A DNA stretch of 37,353 nucleotides, from NCBI GenBank assembly GCA_021793595.1, contig JAJYSL010000021.1, positions 1 to 37,353 of the forward strand. The letters are read 5' to 3'. Numbering within the stretch: the first letter of the stretch is position 1; the number at the start of each line of letters is the position of its first letter. Under the pieces are notes generated by a model. It was not told the DNA's origin. It ran no database searches and saw only the letters and a list, made by a program, of their open reading frames with translations. Shown here piece by piece: positions 1-7,899 of the stretch. Source of the stretch: Acidobacteriota bacterium. Lineage in GTDB: Bacteria; Acidobacteriota; Terriglobia; Terriglobales; Acidobacteriaceae. A program made the position numbers and the translations under genes.

Positions 1-106
1 AAGATGCGCGCATTATATTGCGTATGCCAGTGCGTTTGTTTAACCAACTATAGAAACGTGCTGGCATCTTCTTCTGCGGGATATCGGCCTTCACTGGTTC
101 ATCCAC
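1..106 (-). CDS. Cytochrome b of a bc-type complex, N-terminal fragment (cut by window edge)
   Basis: This is the start of a gene that leaves the window at its left edge; only about 35 residues are present. The translation from a GTG at 106-104 contains the segment RFYSWLNKRTGIRNIMRAS, which resembles the amphipathic N-terminus that precedes the first membrane helix of cytochrome b/b6 (seen motif, inferred family). The GTG is supported by an AGGTGA ribosome-binding site about five bases upstream and by an in-frame stop at 130-128 that excludes a longer start. It begins 8 bases after the Rieske gene on the same strand, the usual order in bc operons, where cytochrome b carries the quinol sites and two b hemes in the inner membrane. 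The heme ligands lie outside the window, so the call rests on the N-terminus and context. Confidence 0.72.
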   Translation of the reverse strand, partial: MDEPVKADIPQKKMPARFYSWLNKRTGIRNIMRAS

Positions 107-114
107 AAGGTCAC

Positions 115-669
115 CTAGCTTAACACTTCACGGTTGGGAACATTCTCACGGAAGTACTCGAACTTCACCATGAGCTTTCCGTCCACAATTTTGTGCGGAA
201 GCGGATCCATCCCGCGTGGCGCCGGGCCGGAAACATGCTTTCCATCAGGATTAAAAACACTTCCATGGCAGGGGCAGAAAAACTCACCCTGGGCTTTCTG
301 CCAGGCGACGGCACACCCCAGATGAGGGCAGATGTCGGAGAGCACAGTCAGTGCTCCATCCGCGCCCTTGGTCACATAGACGGTCAGGGAGGAATCGACC
401 TCACGCCACCCATCCACTTGCTTGAGGAGGAGATGTTTTAGTATCGGCTGCGATAGGTTGGAAAACTCATCCATGGAGCCTATGGGAGACCATGTGCTCT
501 TGGACTTTGCATAGAGAGGATATAGGACGTAGCGAAGAACGGGAACTGCCAGCAATGCTCCCATGCCAGCTCCACCGATGCCAAGCAGAACCCCAAAAAA
601 AGAGCGGCGGTCGATGACGATGACGTCTTTATTTGAAACATTTTTTTGGATCTCTTCCTGCTGCTCCAT
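115..669 (-). CDS. Rieske [2Fe-2S] iron-sulfur protein of a cytochrome bc complex
   Basis: The 184-residue protein passes electrons from quinol to a cytochrome in a bc-type complex. Both cluster-binding boxes are intact: CPHLGC (C114, H116, C119) and CPCHGS (C132, C134, H135), giving two Cys and two His ligands plus the disulfide Cys pair. A GPAPR-type loop follows near residues 148-152. The N-terminus has an RRSFFG twin-arginine-like motif (21-26) before a single hydrophobic span (about 24-46), as expected for a Tat-inserted, membrane-anchored Rieske protein facing the periplasm. The start at 669 has an AGGAG site whose first bases overlap the stop of the upstream cytochrome-porin gene; cytochrome b follows 8 bases downstream. 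One co-transcribed unit is therefore likely. Length is normal for the family. Confidence 0.93.
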   Translation of the reverse strand: MEQQEEIQKNVSNKDVIVIDRRSFFGVLLGIGGAGMGALLAVPVLRYVLYPLYAKSKSTWSPIGSMDEFSNLSQPILKHLLLKQVDGWREVDSSLTVYVTKGADGALTVLSDICPHLGCAVAWQKAQGEFFCPCHGSVFNPDGKHVSGPAPRGMDPLPHKIVDGKLMVKFEYFRENVPNREVLS

Positions 670-678
670 TCTTCTCTC

Positions 679-1998
679 CTAAAAAACCAGCCACAAAGCC
701 AGATACACGGTGTTGTTGTCGGAAGCGTTTCTCTGCGCGCCGTCGTAATTGCTGCTGGCTCCATTGAATTTGAAATAGCCTGAGTAATTGACGTCGATGT
801 CAATGTTTTGTACCGGCCAGTACCCAAACTGCGCAATGTAACCGCTGGTGTCGGGGTTACCGTTATTGCTGCCCGTAAGCGGCGCTGGTGCATACAGCAG
901 CGCGTCAGCGTTCCCTGTCGTGGAGAATAGCGCCCCAGTTGCGCTGTATTTATTGGCCCAGTGATAGGTACTGTCCAGTTTGAAAGTGTTCAGATGGTTG
1001 GACGCCGTACTTGCTCCGCCGGCAGCATATGTAGCGTCCAGATTCGAATTCTCATGAATATATGTTCCATGAATGTCCAACAGGTTAGGGCCGAAGGGCC
1101 GCTCATATTGAAAGTCGATCGAAGGGTCCAAATATGTGTCTTCCGGGCCAGACACTGCGTTGGGAAAGGACTTGACGTAGATCCCGTAGGTCCCAACTTC
1201 AAGGTAATTGCTGCCCCAGGTCTGTTGCCAAGCCGCTCTCCAATAGGGAGCGACTCCGGAAATATTGTATGATTGGCCGGTCCCGGTTACTGGCGTTGGT
1301 GCGCCAGCGTGCTCAGAGCGATACGCGGTAACATCCGCGTACAAATGGTTATCCCACATGCCGAAGCCACCCACTCCCGCCACATCCTGTCCAAGACTGC
1401 CGTTGATGATGGGGGAGGCGATTGGATCTACGCCGGAGGAGGTTGAGATCCACGGAAAACCCCAGGCGGGTGTGCTATTCCATAAATCTTCTACGGTGGG
1501 ATTGTTGTTGAGGTCAATGCCGTATTCCCAGTCTTTGCCGCCCAGCGTCCCCTGATTGGCGTAGCGCAGATCGGTGTTGTCCATGCTGAAGTGATCATCG
1601 GAATGTGTGTAGGTAAACTGGGCCATGCCGCCAAAGTGCGAGGCATAAGCACCCGCAAGAAAAATGCTCAATTGTTGCGGAAAGCCTGCGGAGTTATTCT
1701 GCGTGTCCGGCTGATTTGCTTGGAAGGACGTATTGGAGAGCAGTATCATGGCCGACAGCGGAATGTACTTGGAGAGAAGCAGGTCTCTCGAGTTCCCCAC
1801 TTTGTCCTTCGCTGTCATGTCTGTCAGCACATAGCCTCGCAGCTTGAAATTGCGTCCGAAGGCCGTCAGTTCCGGAGGGTTGCTGTGACACACGTTGCAT
1901 GAGAGCCCCGTTTGTCTTGCAAAACTTGGGACCGCATAGGCGCGATTCAAGCTCAAAAGAAGGGATACCACGACCGCCATTCGCATCAGTTTTTGCAT
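679..1998 (-). CDS. Cyc2-like monoheme c-type cytochrome fused to an outer-membrane beta-barrel
   Basis: The 439-residue protein has a signal peptide (1-22, ending AYA), then at once FARQTGLSCNVCH with one CxxCH heme site (C34, C37, H38), followed by LTAFGRNFKLRGY. The remaining ~370 residues are rich in Gly, Asn, Ser and aromatics in an alternating pattern and end in an aromatic strand with terminal Phe, typical of an outer-membrane beta-barrel. A short N-terminal monoheme domain fused to a porin is the plan of Cyc2, the outer-membrane iron-oxidising cytochrome of Acidithiobacillus and neutrophilic iron oxidisers, and the motif around the heme resembles that family (inference from memory). 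Nine bases separate it from the Rieske gene, suggesting electron exchange with the bc-type complex. The start at 1998 has an AAGGTGG site. Alternatively it is an uncharacterised cytochrome-porin with another extracellular partner. Confidence 0.75.
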   Translation of the reverse strand: MQKLMRMAVVVSLLLSLNRAYAVPSFARQTGLSCNVCHSNPPELTAFGRNFKLRGYVLTDMTAKDKVGNSRDLLLSKYIPLSAMILLSNTSFQANQPDTQNNSAGFPQQLSIFLAGAYASHFGGMAQFTYTHSDDHFSMDNTDLRYANQGTLGGKDWEYGIDLNNNPTVEDLWNSTPAWGFPWISTSSGVDPIASPIINGSLGQDVAGVGGFGMWDNHLYADVTAYRSEHAGAPTPVTGTGQSYNISGVAPYWRAAWQQTWGSNYLEVGTYGIYVKSFPNAVSGPEDTYLDPSIDFQYERPFGPNLLDIHGTYIHENSNLDATYAAGGASTASNHLNTFKLDSTYHWANKYSATGALFSTTGNADALLYAPAPLTGSNNGNPDTSGYIAQFGYWPVQNIDIDVNYSGYFKFNGASSNYDGAQRNASDNNTVYLALWLVF

Positions 1999-2024
1999 GG
2001 ACCACCTTGTTCACTAGAAATTAG

Positions 2025-2030
2025 ATTATA
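2025..2030 (-). promoter_or_regulatory. Candidate -10 box for the cytochrome-porin/Rieske/cytochrome b operon
   Basis: The minus strand reads TATAAT here, a perfect -10 hexamer, 26 bases upstream of the cytochrome-porin start codon. That would give a leader of roughly 20 bases containing the ribosome-binding site. No good -35 hexamer is found at 16-18 bases spacing, so the promoter may need an activator or may be a chance match. Confidence 0.4.
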
Positions 2031-2035
2031 GCGGC

Positions 2036-2921
2036 TAAGTACTTCCGCTCGCACGCATACGCATGTCAGACTGCCGTCGGGAGCGCCATCCAGCGTATCG
2101 ATCACTCCCATGCTTGTCGCGTCTGTCGGCTTCTTCAACCGGAGCGTCAGCAACAACCTTATGATCGCATCGAAGGTTGGACCGCAACTGTGATGGGCGT
2201 CACAAAAATTGCCAATGCGAACGGTCGCCAGGAACAGACTGAGCAGCGCGAAGCTGTGCTCCGCAGTATATTTCGGCCAACCAGAGTTGTCGGGCGCGGT
2301 TTCCTCCGCTCCTTTTGGATAAGCGCTATTTCGGAAAACGTTCCGAGACAAATTCCACCCCGCAAAGCTCTTCAACCTATTCGTTCGCGTGCGCTGATGG
2401 GCAGCGTCGTAGCTGAGAGCTCCGGAAATATACAACTGTCTTCTTTGATGCACAAATTTAGAAAGCGCTCAACAATGGCGTCACTCGGGCATTAGGGGGA
2501 GCGGATAGAAGATGGTCGTAACAGCTTCCGGAACTGCGTTTATGTATTGATTGGAGAGAGTCGTAAAGCGGATCTGTGGCAGATCACGCTGCAGAATGCG
2601 GACATGGCAGAGAATCTCCATGCTGGGATCGCTGCCTGATGTGCACTTGCTGCAGTTCGACACCACAGCGCCGCAGGCCGTTGTGTATCTGGAGAACAAT
2701 CTGGATTGCACCCAGTCTGCGATTGTCACTTCGTTGAATGGCCACTGCAACAGCAGGCTTACAGTGGTCGGGTCGCGAACCAAGACCGCGTACCAATTCA
2801 GTGCCGCTGCTGGTGCCAGTTTCGCGGGTGGCTCGAAAAACTTTCGATCTCCGTCAGTGGTTCCAGATCACGCGCGATAGAAATTCCGCCAACAAGAATA
2901 AAAGAAGTGATGTAATGGGCC
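2036..2921. other. Stretch without a recognisable gene
   Basis: This stretch of nearly 0.9 kb separates the divergent respiratory operon and the L,D-transpeptidase gene. Open frames of 68-155 codons exist on both strands, but none has a convincing ribosome-binding site, signal peptide, domain or consistent codon bias. The best candidate is a 100-codon minus-strand frame (2783-2481), which I could not assign to any family. The region could hold upstream control sequences for the flanking genes or a decayed gene. No tRNA-like fold or strong terminator was seen. Confidence 0.45.
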
Positions 2922-4631
2922 ATGCTCCCAGCATCCCGTCGGACCTACGTGCGGACGCTCGCTTTTTTGTTGTGTGTGGCAGCATCGTTTGGTGTTGTGA
3001 AGAGTCTTGAGCAACCGCAGCCGGCAGTCACCTCGCCCAGTGCTACACCGCTGTCGGTCCGCCTGCAGGAAATTGCTGCTTCTGGCAAACTTGCCGACTT
3101 GCACTGGCCCAACTTCTCTGACTATCGCGCAGATTTTCTGCAACTGTATCAGACGTCCAACTTTTCTCCACTTTGGCTGAGGGTCAACGGGCAGCCGACG
3201 CCGCAGGCACTTGCAATCATCCAGGCCCTGGAAAGCAGCCGGCAAAAAGGGTTGATCCCGGAAGACTACGATGCTGCGCGCTGGCAGGGTCGTCTTGCCG
3301 CGCTGAATACCACAGCAGACCCGGCAACCCAAGCCAATTTTGAAGCGGCGCTCACGGTGTGCACGCTGCGCTACATCTCTGACCTGCACATCGGCCGCCT
3401 CAATCCGAAACATTTCAGTTTCGATATCGAAATTCAGAACAAGAAATACAATCTGCCGCAATTTGTCACCCAAAATGTGATTCATGCCGCGAACGTGCAG
3501 GTCATCCTGAATGACGTGGAGCCTCCCTACGCCGGATACAGGCGAACAGAGGTCGCACTACAGCGATATCTGCAGCTCGCTGCGAAAGGCGATGGCCCGC
3601 TGCTTCCTGAAGTGGCAAAGACAGTAGCTCCGGGCGACACATACCCTGGAACCGCGCAACTTGCGCAGCGATTGGAACTGCTCGGCGACGTTTCTCCGAC
3701 CGCGTCAGTGAGCGCCGACTCCCATCTCTATACCGAGGTGTTGGTGGATGGAGTGAAGCTGTTTCAGGATCGTCATGGTCTGGTGGTGGACGGCAGGCTG
3801 GGCAAGCAGACCATACACGAACTGAACGTGCCATTGTCGTTTCGGGTACAGCAGTTGGATGCTGCTTTGGAGCGTTGGCGCTGGCTGCCGCCCTCTTTCC
3901 CGCAGCCGCCAATAGTTGTCAATGTGCCGGAATTCGTTCTGCGAGTATTTTCCGCGGATCACAAGGTCGCGTTGAAAATGAAGGTCGTAGTCGGAAAGGC
4001 TGTCCGACATCAGACCCCCGTGTTTGCGAAAGACATGAAGTACATTGTGTTTCGCCCTTACTGGAATGTTCCCAGGAGCATCGTGCGCAGCGAAATTGTT
4101 CCCGCGATCGTGAAAAACAGAAATTACATCGCGAAGAAGAATTTTGAAGTTGTCACCTACAGCGGCACGGTGGTGACAAGTGGGCCCATCACTGACGATG
4201 TACTCGCGCAATTACGCGCCGCAAAACTCACAGTACGGCAGAAGCCCGGTCCGGACAATGCTCTCGGGCTGGTGAAATTCCTGTTCCCGAATGAACACAG
4301 CGTGTATCTGCACGGCACACCGGCACAACAACTATTTTCGCAGTCTCGGCGGGACTTCAGTCACGGTTGTATTCGAGTGCAACAGCCAACGGAACTGGCT
4401 GCCTATCTGCTGCGCGATCAGCCGTCGTGGACGCCGGAGAAAGTGCGAGCCGCCATGGAGACTGGCCCGAACAATCGTCAGGTCGACTTGCAGGTGCCGA
4501 TTCCAGTGCTGATTCTCTATATCACCGCGGTTGTTGAAGAAGACGGCTCAGTGCATTTCTTCAATGATATCTACGGCCGGGACAGATCGCTGAAGGCATT
4601 GCTGGCAAAGGGTCCGCCTTACCCAGGTTAG
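2922..4631 (+). CDS. YcbB/LdtD-type L,D-transpeptidase with peptidoglycan-binding domain
   Basis: The 569-residue exported enzyme makes 3-3 (meso-DAP to meso-DAP) crosslinks in peptidoglycan. Layout: signal peptide or anchor (1-28), a scaffold domain (about 45-235), a PG_binding_1 domain (about 268-308, with VKLFQDRHGL and GRLGKQT), and a YkuD catalytic domain (about 328-497). The catalytic box SHGCIRV is intact (S480, H481, G482, C483, R485), as is the upstream HG pair (H464, G465). Long LDTs with this order are the YcbB/LdtD class. The ATG at 2922 has only a distant AAGAAG site, but the adjacent signal sequence supports it. It converges on the MepK-like gene with 5 bases between stops; ycbB and ycbK are also neighbours in E. 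coli (established). A carboxypeptidase-type YkuD is a less likely alternative. Confidence 0.93.
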   Translation: MLPASRRTYVRTLAFLLCVAASFGVVKSLEQPQPAVTSPSATPLSVRLQEIAASGKLADLHWPNFSDYRADFLQLYQTSNFSPLWLRVNGQPTPQALAIIQALESSRQKGLIPEDYDAARWQGRLAALNTTADPATQANFEAALTVCTLRYISDLHIGRLNPKHFSFDIEIQNKKYNLPQFVTQNVIHAANVQVILNDVEPPYAGYRRTEVALQRYLQLAAKGDGPLLPEVAKTVAPGDTYPGTAQLAQRLELLGDVSPTASVSADSHLYTEVLVDGVKLFQDRHGLVVDGRLGKQTIHELNVPLSFRVQQLDAALERWRWLPPSFPQPPIVVNVPEFVLRVFSADHKVALKMKVVVGKAVRHQTPVFAKDMKYIVFRPYWNVPRSIVRSEIVPAIVKNRNYIAKKNFEVVTYSGTVVTSGPITDDVLAQLRAAKLTVRQKPGPDNALGLVKFLFPNEHSVYLHGTPAQQLFSQSRRDFSHGCIRVQQPTELAAYLLRDQPSWTPEKVRAAMETGPNNRQVDLQVPIPVLILYITAVVEEDGSVHFFNDIYGRDRSLKALLAKGPPYPG

Positions 4632-4636
4632 AACAT

Positions 4637-5179
4637 CTACCAGCGGCGCACCGGACCAACATCCACATGAACGAAATTCGACTGTTTGTAATAGCCCACG
4701 CCGCCGCGATGGAGTGCTAGCGCTGCGTCGCGAACTTTGGCCGTCGGCACTCCCGGAATGCGGATGTCGATGGCCTTGGCTTGCATGTGCTCGCTATGCA
4801 GCGCCACGCCGTGTCCATGCTCGCGCAGGTAGTTGTTGCTCCACGGAGTGCGATAGCCGCAGACGATATCAATCGTTCCGTCGGGATCGTTGAGGCGGGC
4901 CATCAAATCGTGGAGCAGGTCGAACTCTTTCAAGTCGTAATCTTTGACATCTCCGGTCCGATGATCGCGAAGAAAATGATCGAGCTCTGCCACCGCATTC
5001 GGCAGGTAGCGATCGCCTACGCGGTACACTACATCGATGTGCTCGCCCGTGTGCAGATGGTAGAGCCGTAGCCGATATTGTTCGGCAGAGGCGGCTGGAT
5101 TTCGGTTGGCCGCGTGCATCGTACCTACGAACAGGGCAGCACAGACGGTCGCAGTGGCGAAGGCTTTCCTCAAAGACAT
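4637..5179 (-). CDS. YcbK/MepK-type (DUF882, M15 family) murein endopeptidase
   Basis: The 180-residue exported protein has a signal peptide (about 1-23, ending MHA) and one M15-like domain. The zinc site is readable: SEHMQAKAID gives H131 and D138, and FVHVDVG gives H171 with D173. GYRTPWSNN (108-116) is the usual substrate-side loop of the YcbK group. E. coli MepK (YcbK) cleaves the mDAP-mDAP 3-3 crosslinks that L,D-transpeptidases make (established). The convergent L,D-transpeptidase gene next door therefore forms a plausible make-and-break pair. The start at 5179 has a strong GGGGGA site lying inside an inverted repeat, which could limit translation. Another M15 specificity cannot be excluded. 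Confidence 0.9.
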   Translation of the reverse strand: MSLRKAFATATVCAALFVGTMHAANRNPAASAEQYRLRLYHLHTGEHIDVVYRVGDRYLPNAVAELDHFLRDHRTGDVKDYDLKEFDLLHDLMARLNDPDGTIDIVCGYRTPWSNNYLREHGHGVALHSEHMQAKAIDIRIPGVPTAKVRDAALALHRGGVGYYKQSNFVHVDVGPVRRW

Positions 5180-5183
5180 GCTT

Positions 5184-5200
5184 CCCCCATTATATGGGGG
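5184..5200. repeat. Perfect inverted repeat overlapping the MepK-like gene's ribosome-binding site
   Basis: The sequence is CCCCCAT, a 3-base TAT centre, and ATGGGGG: seven perfectly paired bases per arm. On the minus strand the second arm supplies the GGGGG of the Shine-Dalgarno sequence, a few bases before the ATG at 5179. In mRNA it could form a stable hairpin masking the ribosome-binding site; in DNA it could be an operator. Function is inference only. Confidence 0.5.
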
Positions 5201-5365
5201 CGCGCGGCTTAGCCCTTTCTATCATTTGCGAATCAAAGTGGCTCCATTCGAATTTTGTTTGCCTATCGCCGGACCGATCCTGCAGATTCTCGGCACCTGA
5301 AATTTGGATGGTGCCTCCCTTGGGTCTGGTCAACAAGAAACCGCTGGGTGAGACTGGAAGAAGGC

Positions 5366-5992
5366 ATGAATGCAAGCTACGAAAATCTGCCCGGCAATGA
5401 AGGCGCTTCCAAGGGCGCGAATCCTCAGCCGTCTCAAGCTGTTCGTTCGTTGCAGCCCGCGAATGCGGAAAATTCCGGTTTTCTGCGCGGCGCTATCAGC
5501 ATTTTTATTCTGCTTAACATGATCGCGATCCTGAGTTGGGCAATTCCTTTGAACGCTTTTCCTCTGCCGCAAATCAAAGAGATAGTTCGACCGTACCTGC
5601 TGTGGACCGGCTTGTTTCAGTCATGGAATTTCTTCGCGCCGAATCCGAGACCCGTCAACTCCTATATTCAAGCGGTTTCCGTTACGCAGGAGCACCACAT
5701 GCGCGTGTTTAATTTCCCGCAGATGGAGCAACTCAGTTATGCCAAACGGTACCGCGAAGAGCGATACAGAAAATTTGCGGAAGTCCTGTGTGACTCACGA
5801 TACGCAGCGCTATGGCCGGATGTGGCGCGCCATGTCGCAAGATTGCTGGATAGCCCGACGGATCCGCCGCAGATGGTGATCCTGATGAAATTTCAGGCGC
5901 CGATCAAGTATGGGTTGACGCCAGCCCAGGAGCCTGTTCCCAAGCCGCAATTCTTCTACGAATACTATGTCAGCGGCGAGGACCTTCGATGA
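5366..5992 (+). CDS. Membrane-anchored partner protein of the HTTM gene, function unknown
   Basis: I do not recognise a named family for this 208-residue protein. It has a polar N-terminus (1-37), one clear membrane span (about 40-62), a W/F-rich segment LFQSWNFFAPNP (83-94), and a charged domain to the C-terminus. The frame is open to 5255, but the ATG at 5366 has a good GAAGAAGG site directly upstream and the added residues look non-coding, so I chose 5366. Its stop overlaps the ATG of the following HTTM protein by four bases (ATGA), which indicates translational coupling and roughly equal amounts. Small proteins with a WNxFAPNP-like segment often sit beside HTTM genes (recollection, not checked). 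It may be an accessory subunit of the HTTM protein. Confidence 0.8.
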   Translation: MNASYENLPGNEGASKGANPQPSQAVRSLQPANAENSGFLRGAISIFILLNMIAILSWAIPLNAFPLPQIKEIVRPYLLWTGLFQSWNFFAPNPRPVNSYIQAVSVTQEHHMRVFNFPQMEQLSYAKRYREERYRKFAEVLCDSRYAALWPDVARHVARLLDSPTDPPQMVILMKFQAPIKYGLTPAQEPVPKPQFFYEYYVSGEDLR

Positions 5993-6924
5993 TCCTGGCG
6001 AGGTTGCGCGAAGCATGGGAGAGGTTCTTCTTCGCGCCCCAATCTCCCACGCCGATAGCAGTCTTTCGGATTTTGTACGGAACCTGCGTCACGATGACGC
6101 TGATCCTGCTGCATTCAGAATGGTTGGATTGGTTTGGCGTTCACAGCTGGGTGACGCTCCAGACCATGCGTACAGTCGAGCCGGGTGTGCGATTGAACCT
6201 GTTTACAGTAATGCCGCAGAATGATGCCTGGATCGCGGCATTTTTCTGGGTTTTTCTGGGCTTCGCCCTCTTGCTTACAGTTGGATTCTGGACCCGTCTG
6301 AGCAGCATCGTTGTATTCATCTGCTCGACTTCCCTTCAACAGAGAAATCTTTACATTCTGCATGGCGGTGATGTCTTCCTGCGAGTCACTGGATTTTTCC
6401 TGATGTTTGCTCCTGCGGGAGCCGCATTATCGATCGATCGGCTCATACGTGTGCGCAGGAAGCTGGAGGACGCCGAAATTAGACCACGCGCTCCGTGGGC
6501 GCAGCGCATGATTCAGTTTGAACTTGCGCTGCTGTATTTTGCTTCGTTCTTATGGAAGATCAAGGGCGCGCCATGGTTGAATGGCACCGCGCTGTTTTAT
6601 GTGTTTCACATTCATGCCATCCAGCGGTTTCCATTGCCCAGTTGGACCCAGCAGCTTTGGCTTTTGAAACTTGTTACCTGGTACACGCTCGTTCTTGAGT
6701 TCAGTCTCGGTGTGTTGATCTGGTTTCGGCCATTCCGTTATCCGCTGCTCGTGCTTGGGTTGCTGTTTCATCTGTCGATTGAATATTCGCTCAACATCCC
6801 GATGTTTGAGTGGGACGTTCTGACCGCGTACGTGTTGTTTATCGACCCGGCGGATTTGCAACGCGTGGGTCGCGCCGCTCGGGAGATGCTACTTCGACGA
6901 AACCGACGTACAGCTTCGGCATAG
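5989..6924 (+). CDS. HTTM-domain (vitamin K-dependent carboxylase-like) integral membrane protein
   Basis: The 311-residue protein has about seven to eight hydrophobic spans. It begins with an amphipathic stretch followed by TPIAVFRILYG, the usual opening of the HTTM domain, which is homologous to the membrane part of vitamin K-dependent gamma-glutamyl carboxylase (established for the family). Further HTTM-like features are the HSEWLDWFG region, LHGGDVFLRV in mid-protein, and QFELALLYFASFLWKIKG before the later helices. The soluble C-terminal carboxylase domain of the animal enzyme is absent, as in most bacterial HTTM proteins, whose substrates are largely unknown. It is translationally coupled to the preceding membrane-anchored partner. 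No gene for a peptide substrate is evident nearby. Family assignment is firm; activity is not predictable. Confidence 0.85.
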   Translation: MILARLREAWERFFFAPQSPTPIAVFRILYGTCVTMTLILLHSEWLDWFGVHSWVTLQTMRTVEPGVRLNLFTVMPQNDAWIAAFFWVFLGFALLLTVGFWTRLSSIVVFICSTSLQQRNLYILHGGDVFLRVTGFFLMFAPAGAALSIDRLIRVRRKLEDAEIRPRAPWAQRMIQFELALLYFASFLWKIKGAPWLNGTALFYVFHIHAIQRFPLPSWTQQLWLLKLVTWYTLVLEFSLGVLIWFRPFRYPLLVLGLLFHLSIEYSLNIPMFEWDVLTAYVLFIDPADLQRVGRAAREMLLRRNRRTASA

Positions 6925-6980
6925 ACCGCCCACACCTTTTTAAACGTCAAAAAACCGCCGACGCAGTTGACTTGATTGGG

Positions 6981-7787
6981 CTAAGTTGAAGTAGAAGTTC
7001 CAGCCTGACGCACCATTTCCACCAGCACCTTCCGTGTTTCCTGCGGAGTCGTAACCTCCCGCGGAAAGTTGATGCGAGTGCCTTTCATGCCTTCCGCAGT
7101 CTTCAGTCGCAAAGAGAATCCTAGCCGATCCACGGATGTCATAGTCGCTTCCGAGGCGATCAGGTTGGCATGGGTTCGCGCCAGCAAAATCATGGACTCC
7201 ACGTGATCGGTATTCATATGGCTCAAGATGCCGGTCGATGCTTCCGCCAATGGATCGGGCGATGCATGCTCATACTCTGTTGCCGTAACCCAACCCATGA
7301 CGCCGAAGCCACCCACGTAGTAGACGTCGATCGGTTGCAGCCGAAAGAAATTGAAGTCGGCGAAGTCGACCCAATAGCGGCTATTCGGATGGCGTGCCAA
7401 ATATTTTTCTCGTGCGCTGGCGATGTCTTCTTGCGGTACGGGTTCGACATGCCCCAGGAGCGTGGCTCGCGCGGCGCCCAGTGGATCGCCGTCGGCACCC
7501 GTTTGCTCCACGAATAAGCTGGCTCGCGCGTCAGCTTTCAAATTCTGCGTGTGCATCGCCATATTGCTGATCAGGAAAATCGGCCGGCCGGCAATATCGA
7601 GCGCGTAGGGCATCAGCGAGCCGAACGGAAATCCCTCATGTTTCCGGGATAGCGTTGAAAGCGTGGCAATCGAAGTCAGCGAAAGCAGCGTACGCACTCG
7701 CTCGGCATAGGTCGGCTCGGGGAGTTGCGGTCCCAGGGCGGTAGTGGAGGCGTGCTGGCGCAGTGTCGCGGTTTCCATAGATGGCAT
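6981..7787 (-). CDS. HugZ-like heme-utilisation/pyridoxamine 5'-phosphate oxidase-fold protein with DUF2470
   Basis: The 268-residue cytoplasmic protein has an N-terminal split-barrel domain of the pyridoxamine 5'-phosphate oxidase type (about 26-175) and a C-terminal DUF2470 domain (about 183-263). The latter opens with the characteristic ILSHMNTDHVESM segment. This two-domain order is that of HugZ/HutZ-type proteins, which bind or degrade heme in several bacteria, and of related plant and cyanobacterial proteins. An R-ATLLGHVEPV strand (around 108-117) and FRLQPIDVYYVGGFG (148-162) fit the split barrel. The start at 7787 has a GAGGAA site six bases upstream. No heme-uptake genes are adjacent, so heme handling is inferred only; a flavin-dependent reductase role is equally possible. 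Confidence 0.85.
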   Translation of the reverse strand: MPSMETATLRQHASTTALGPQLPEPTYAERVRTLLSLTSIATLSTLSRKHEGFPFGSLMPYALDIAGRPIFLISNMAMHTQNLKADARASLFVEQTGADGDPLGAARATLLGHVEPVPQEDIASAREKYLARHPNSRYWVDFADFNFFRLQPIDVYYVGGFGVMGWVTATEYEHASPDPLAEASTGILSHMNTDHVESMILLARTHANLIASEATMTSVDRLGFSLRLKTAEGMKGTRINFPREVTTPQETRKVLVEMVRQAGTSTST

Positions 7788-7899
7788 CGAATTCCTCAGC
7801 CTTCAGGGTACGCTGGCACAGACAACACGTTCAACGACACCTTAGCGGATGCCGATGGGGAATTGGCGCCACTTCCGACTCGCGCGTCTCACGCAAGGA

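Noticed and set aside
1986..2453. 155-codon minus-strand frame upstream of the cytochrome-porin
   Set aside because: It runs over the candidate -10 box and ribosome-binding site of the next gene, has no family features and no good start site.
2868..3485. 205-codon minus-strand frame opposite the start of the L,D-transpeptidase
   Set aside because: Arg/Cys/Gln-rich antisense frame; the plus-strand gene has intact catalytic motifs.
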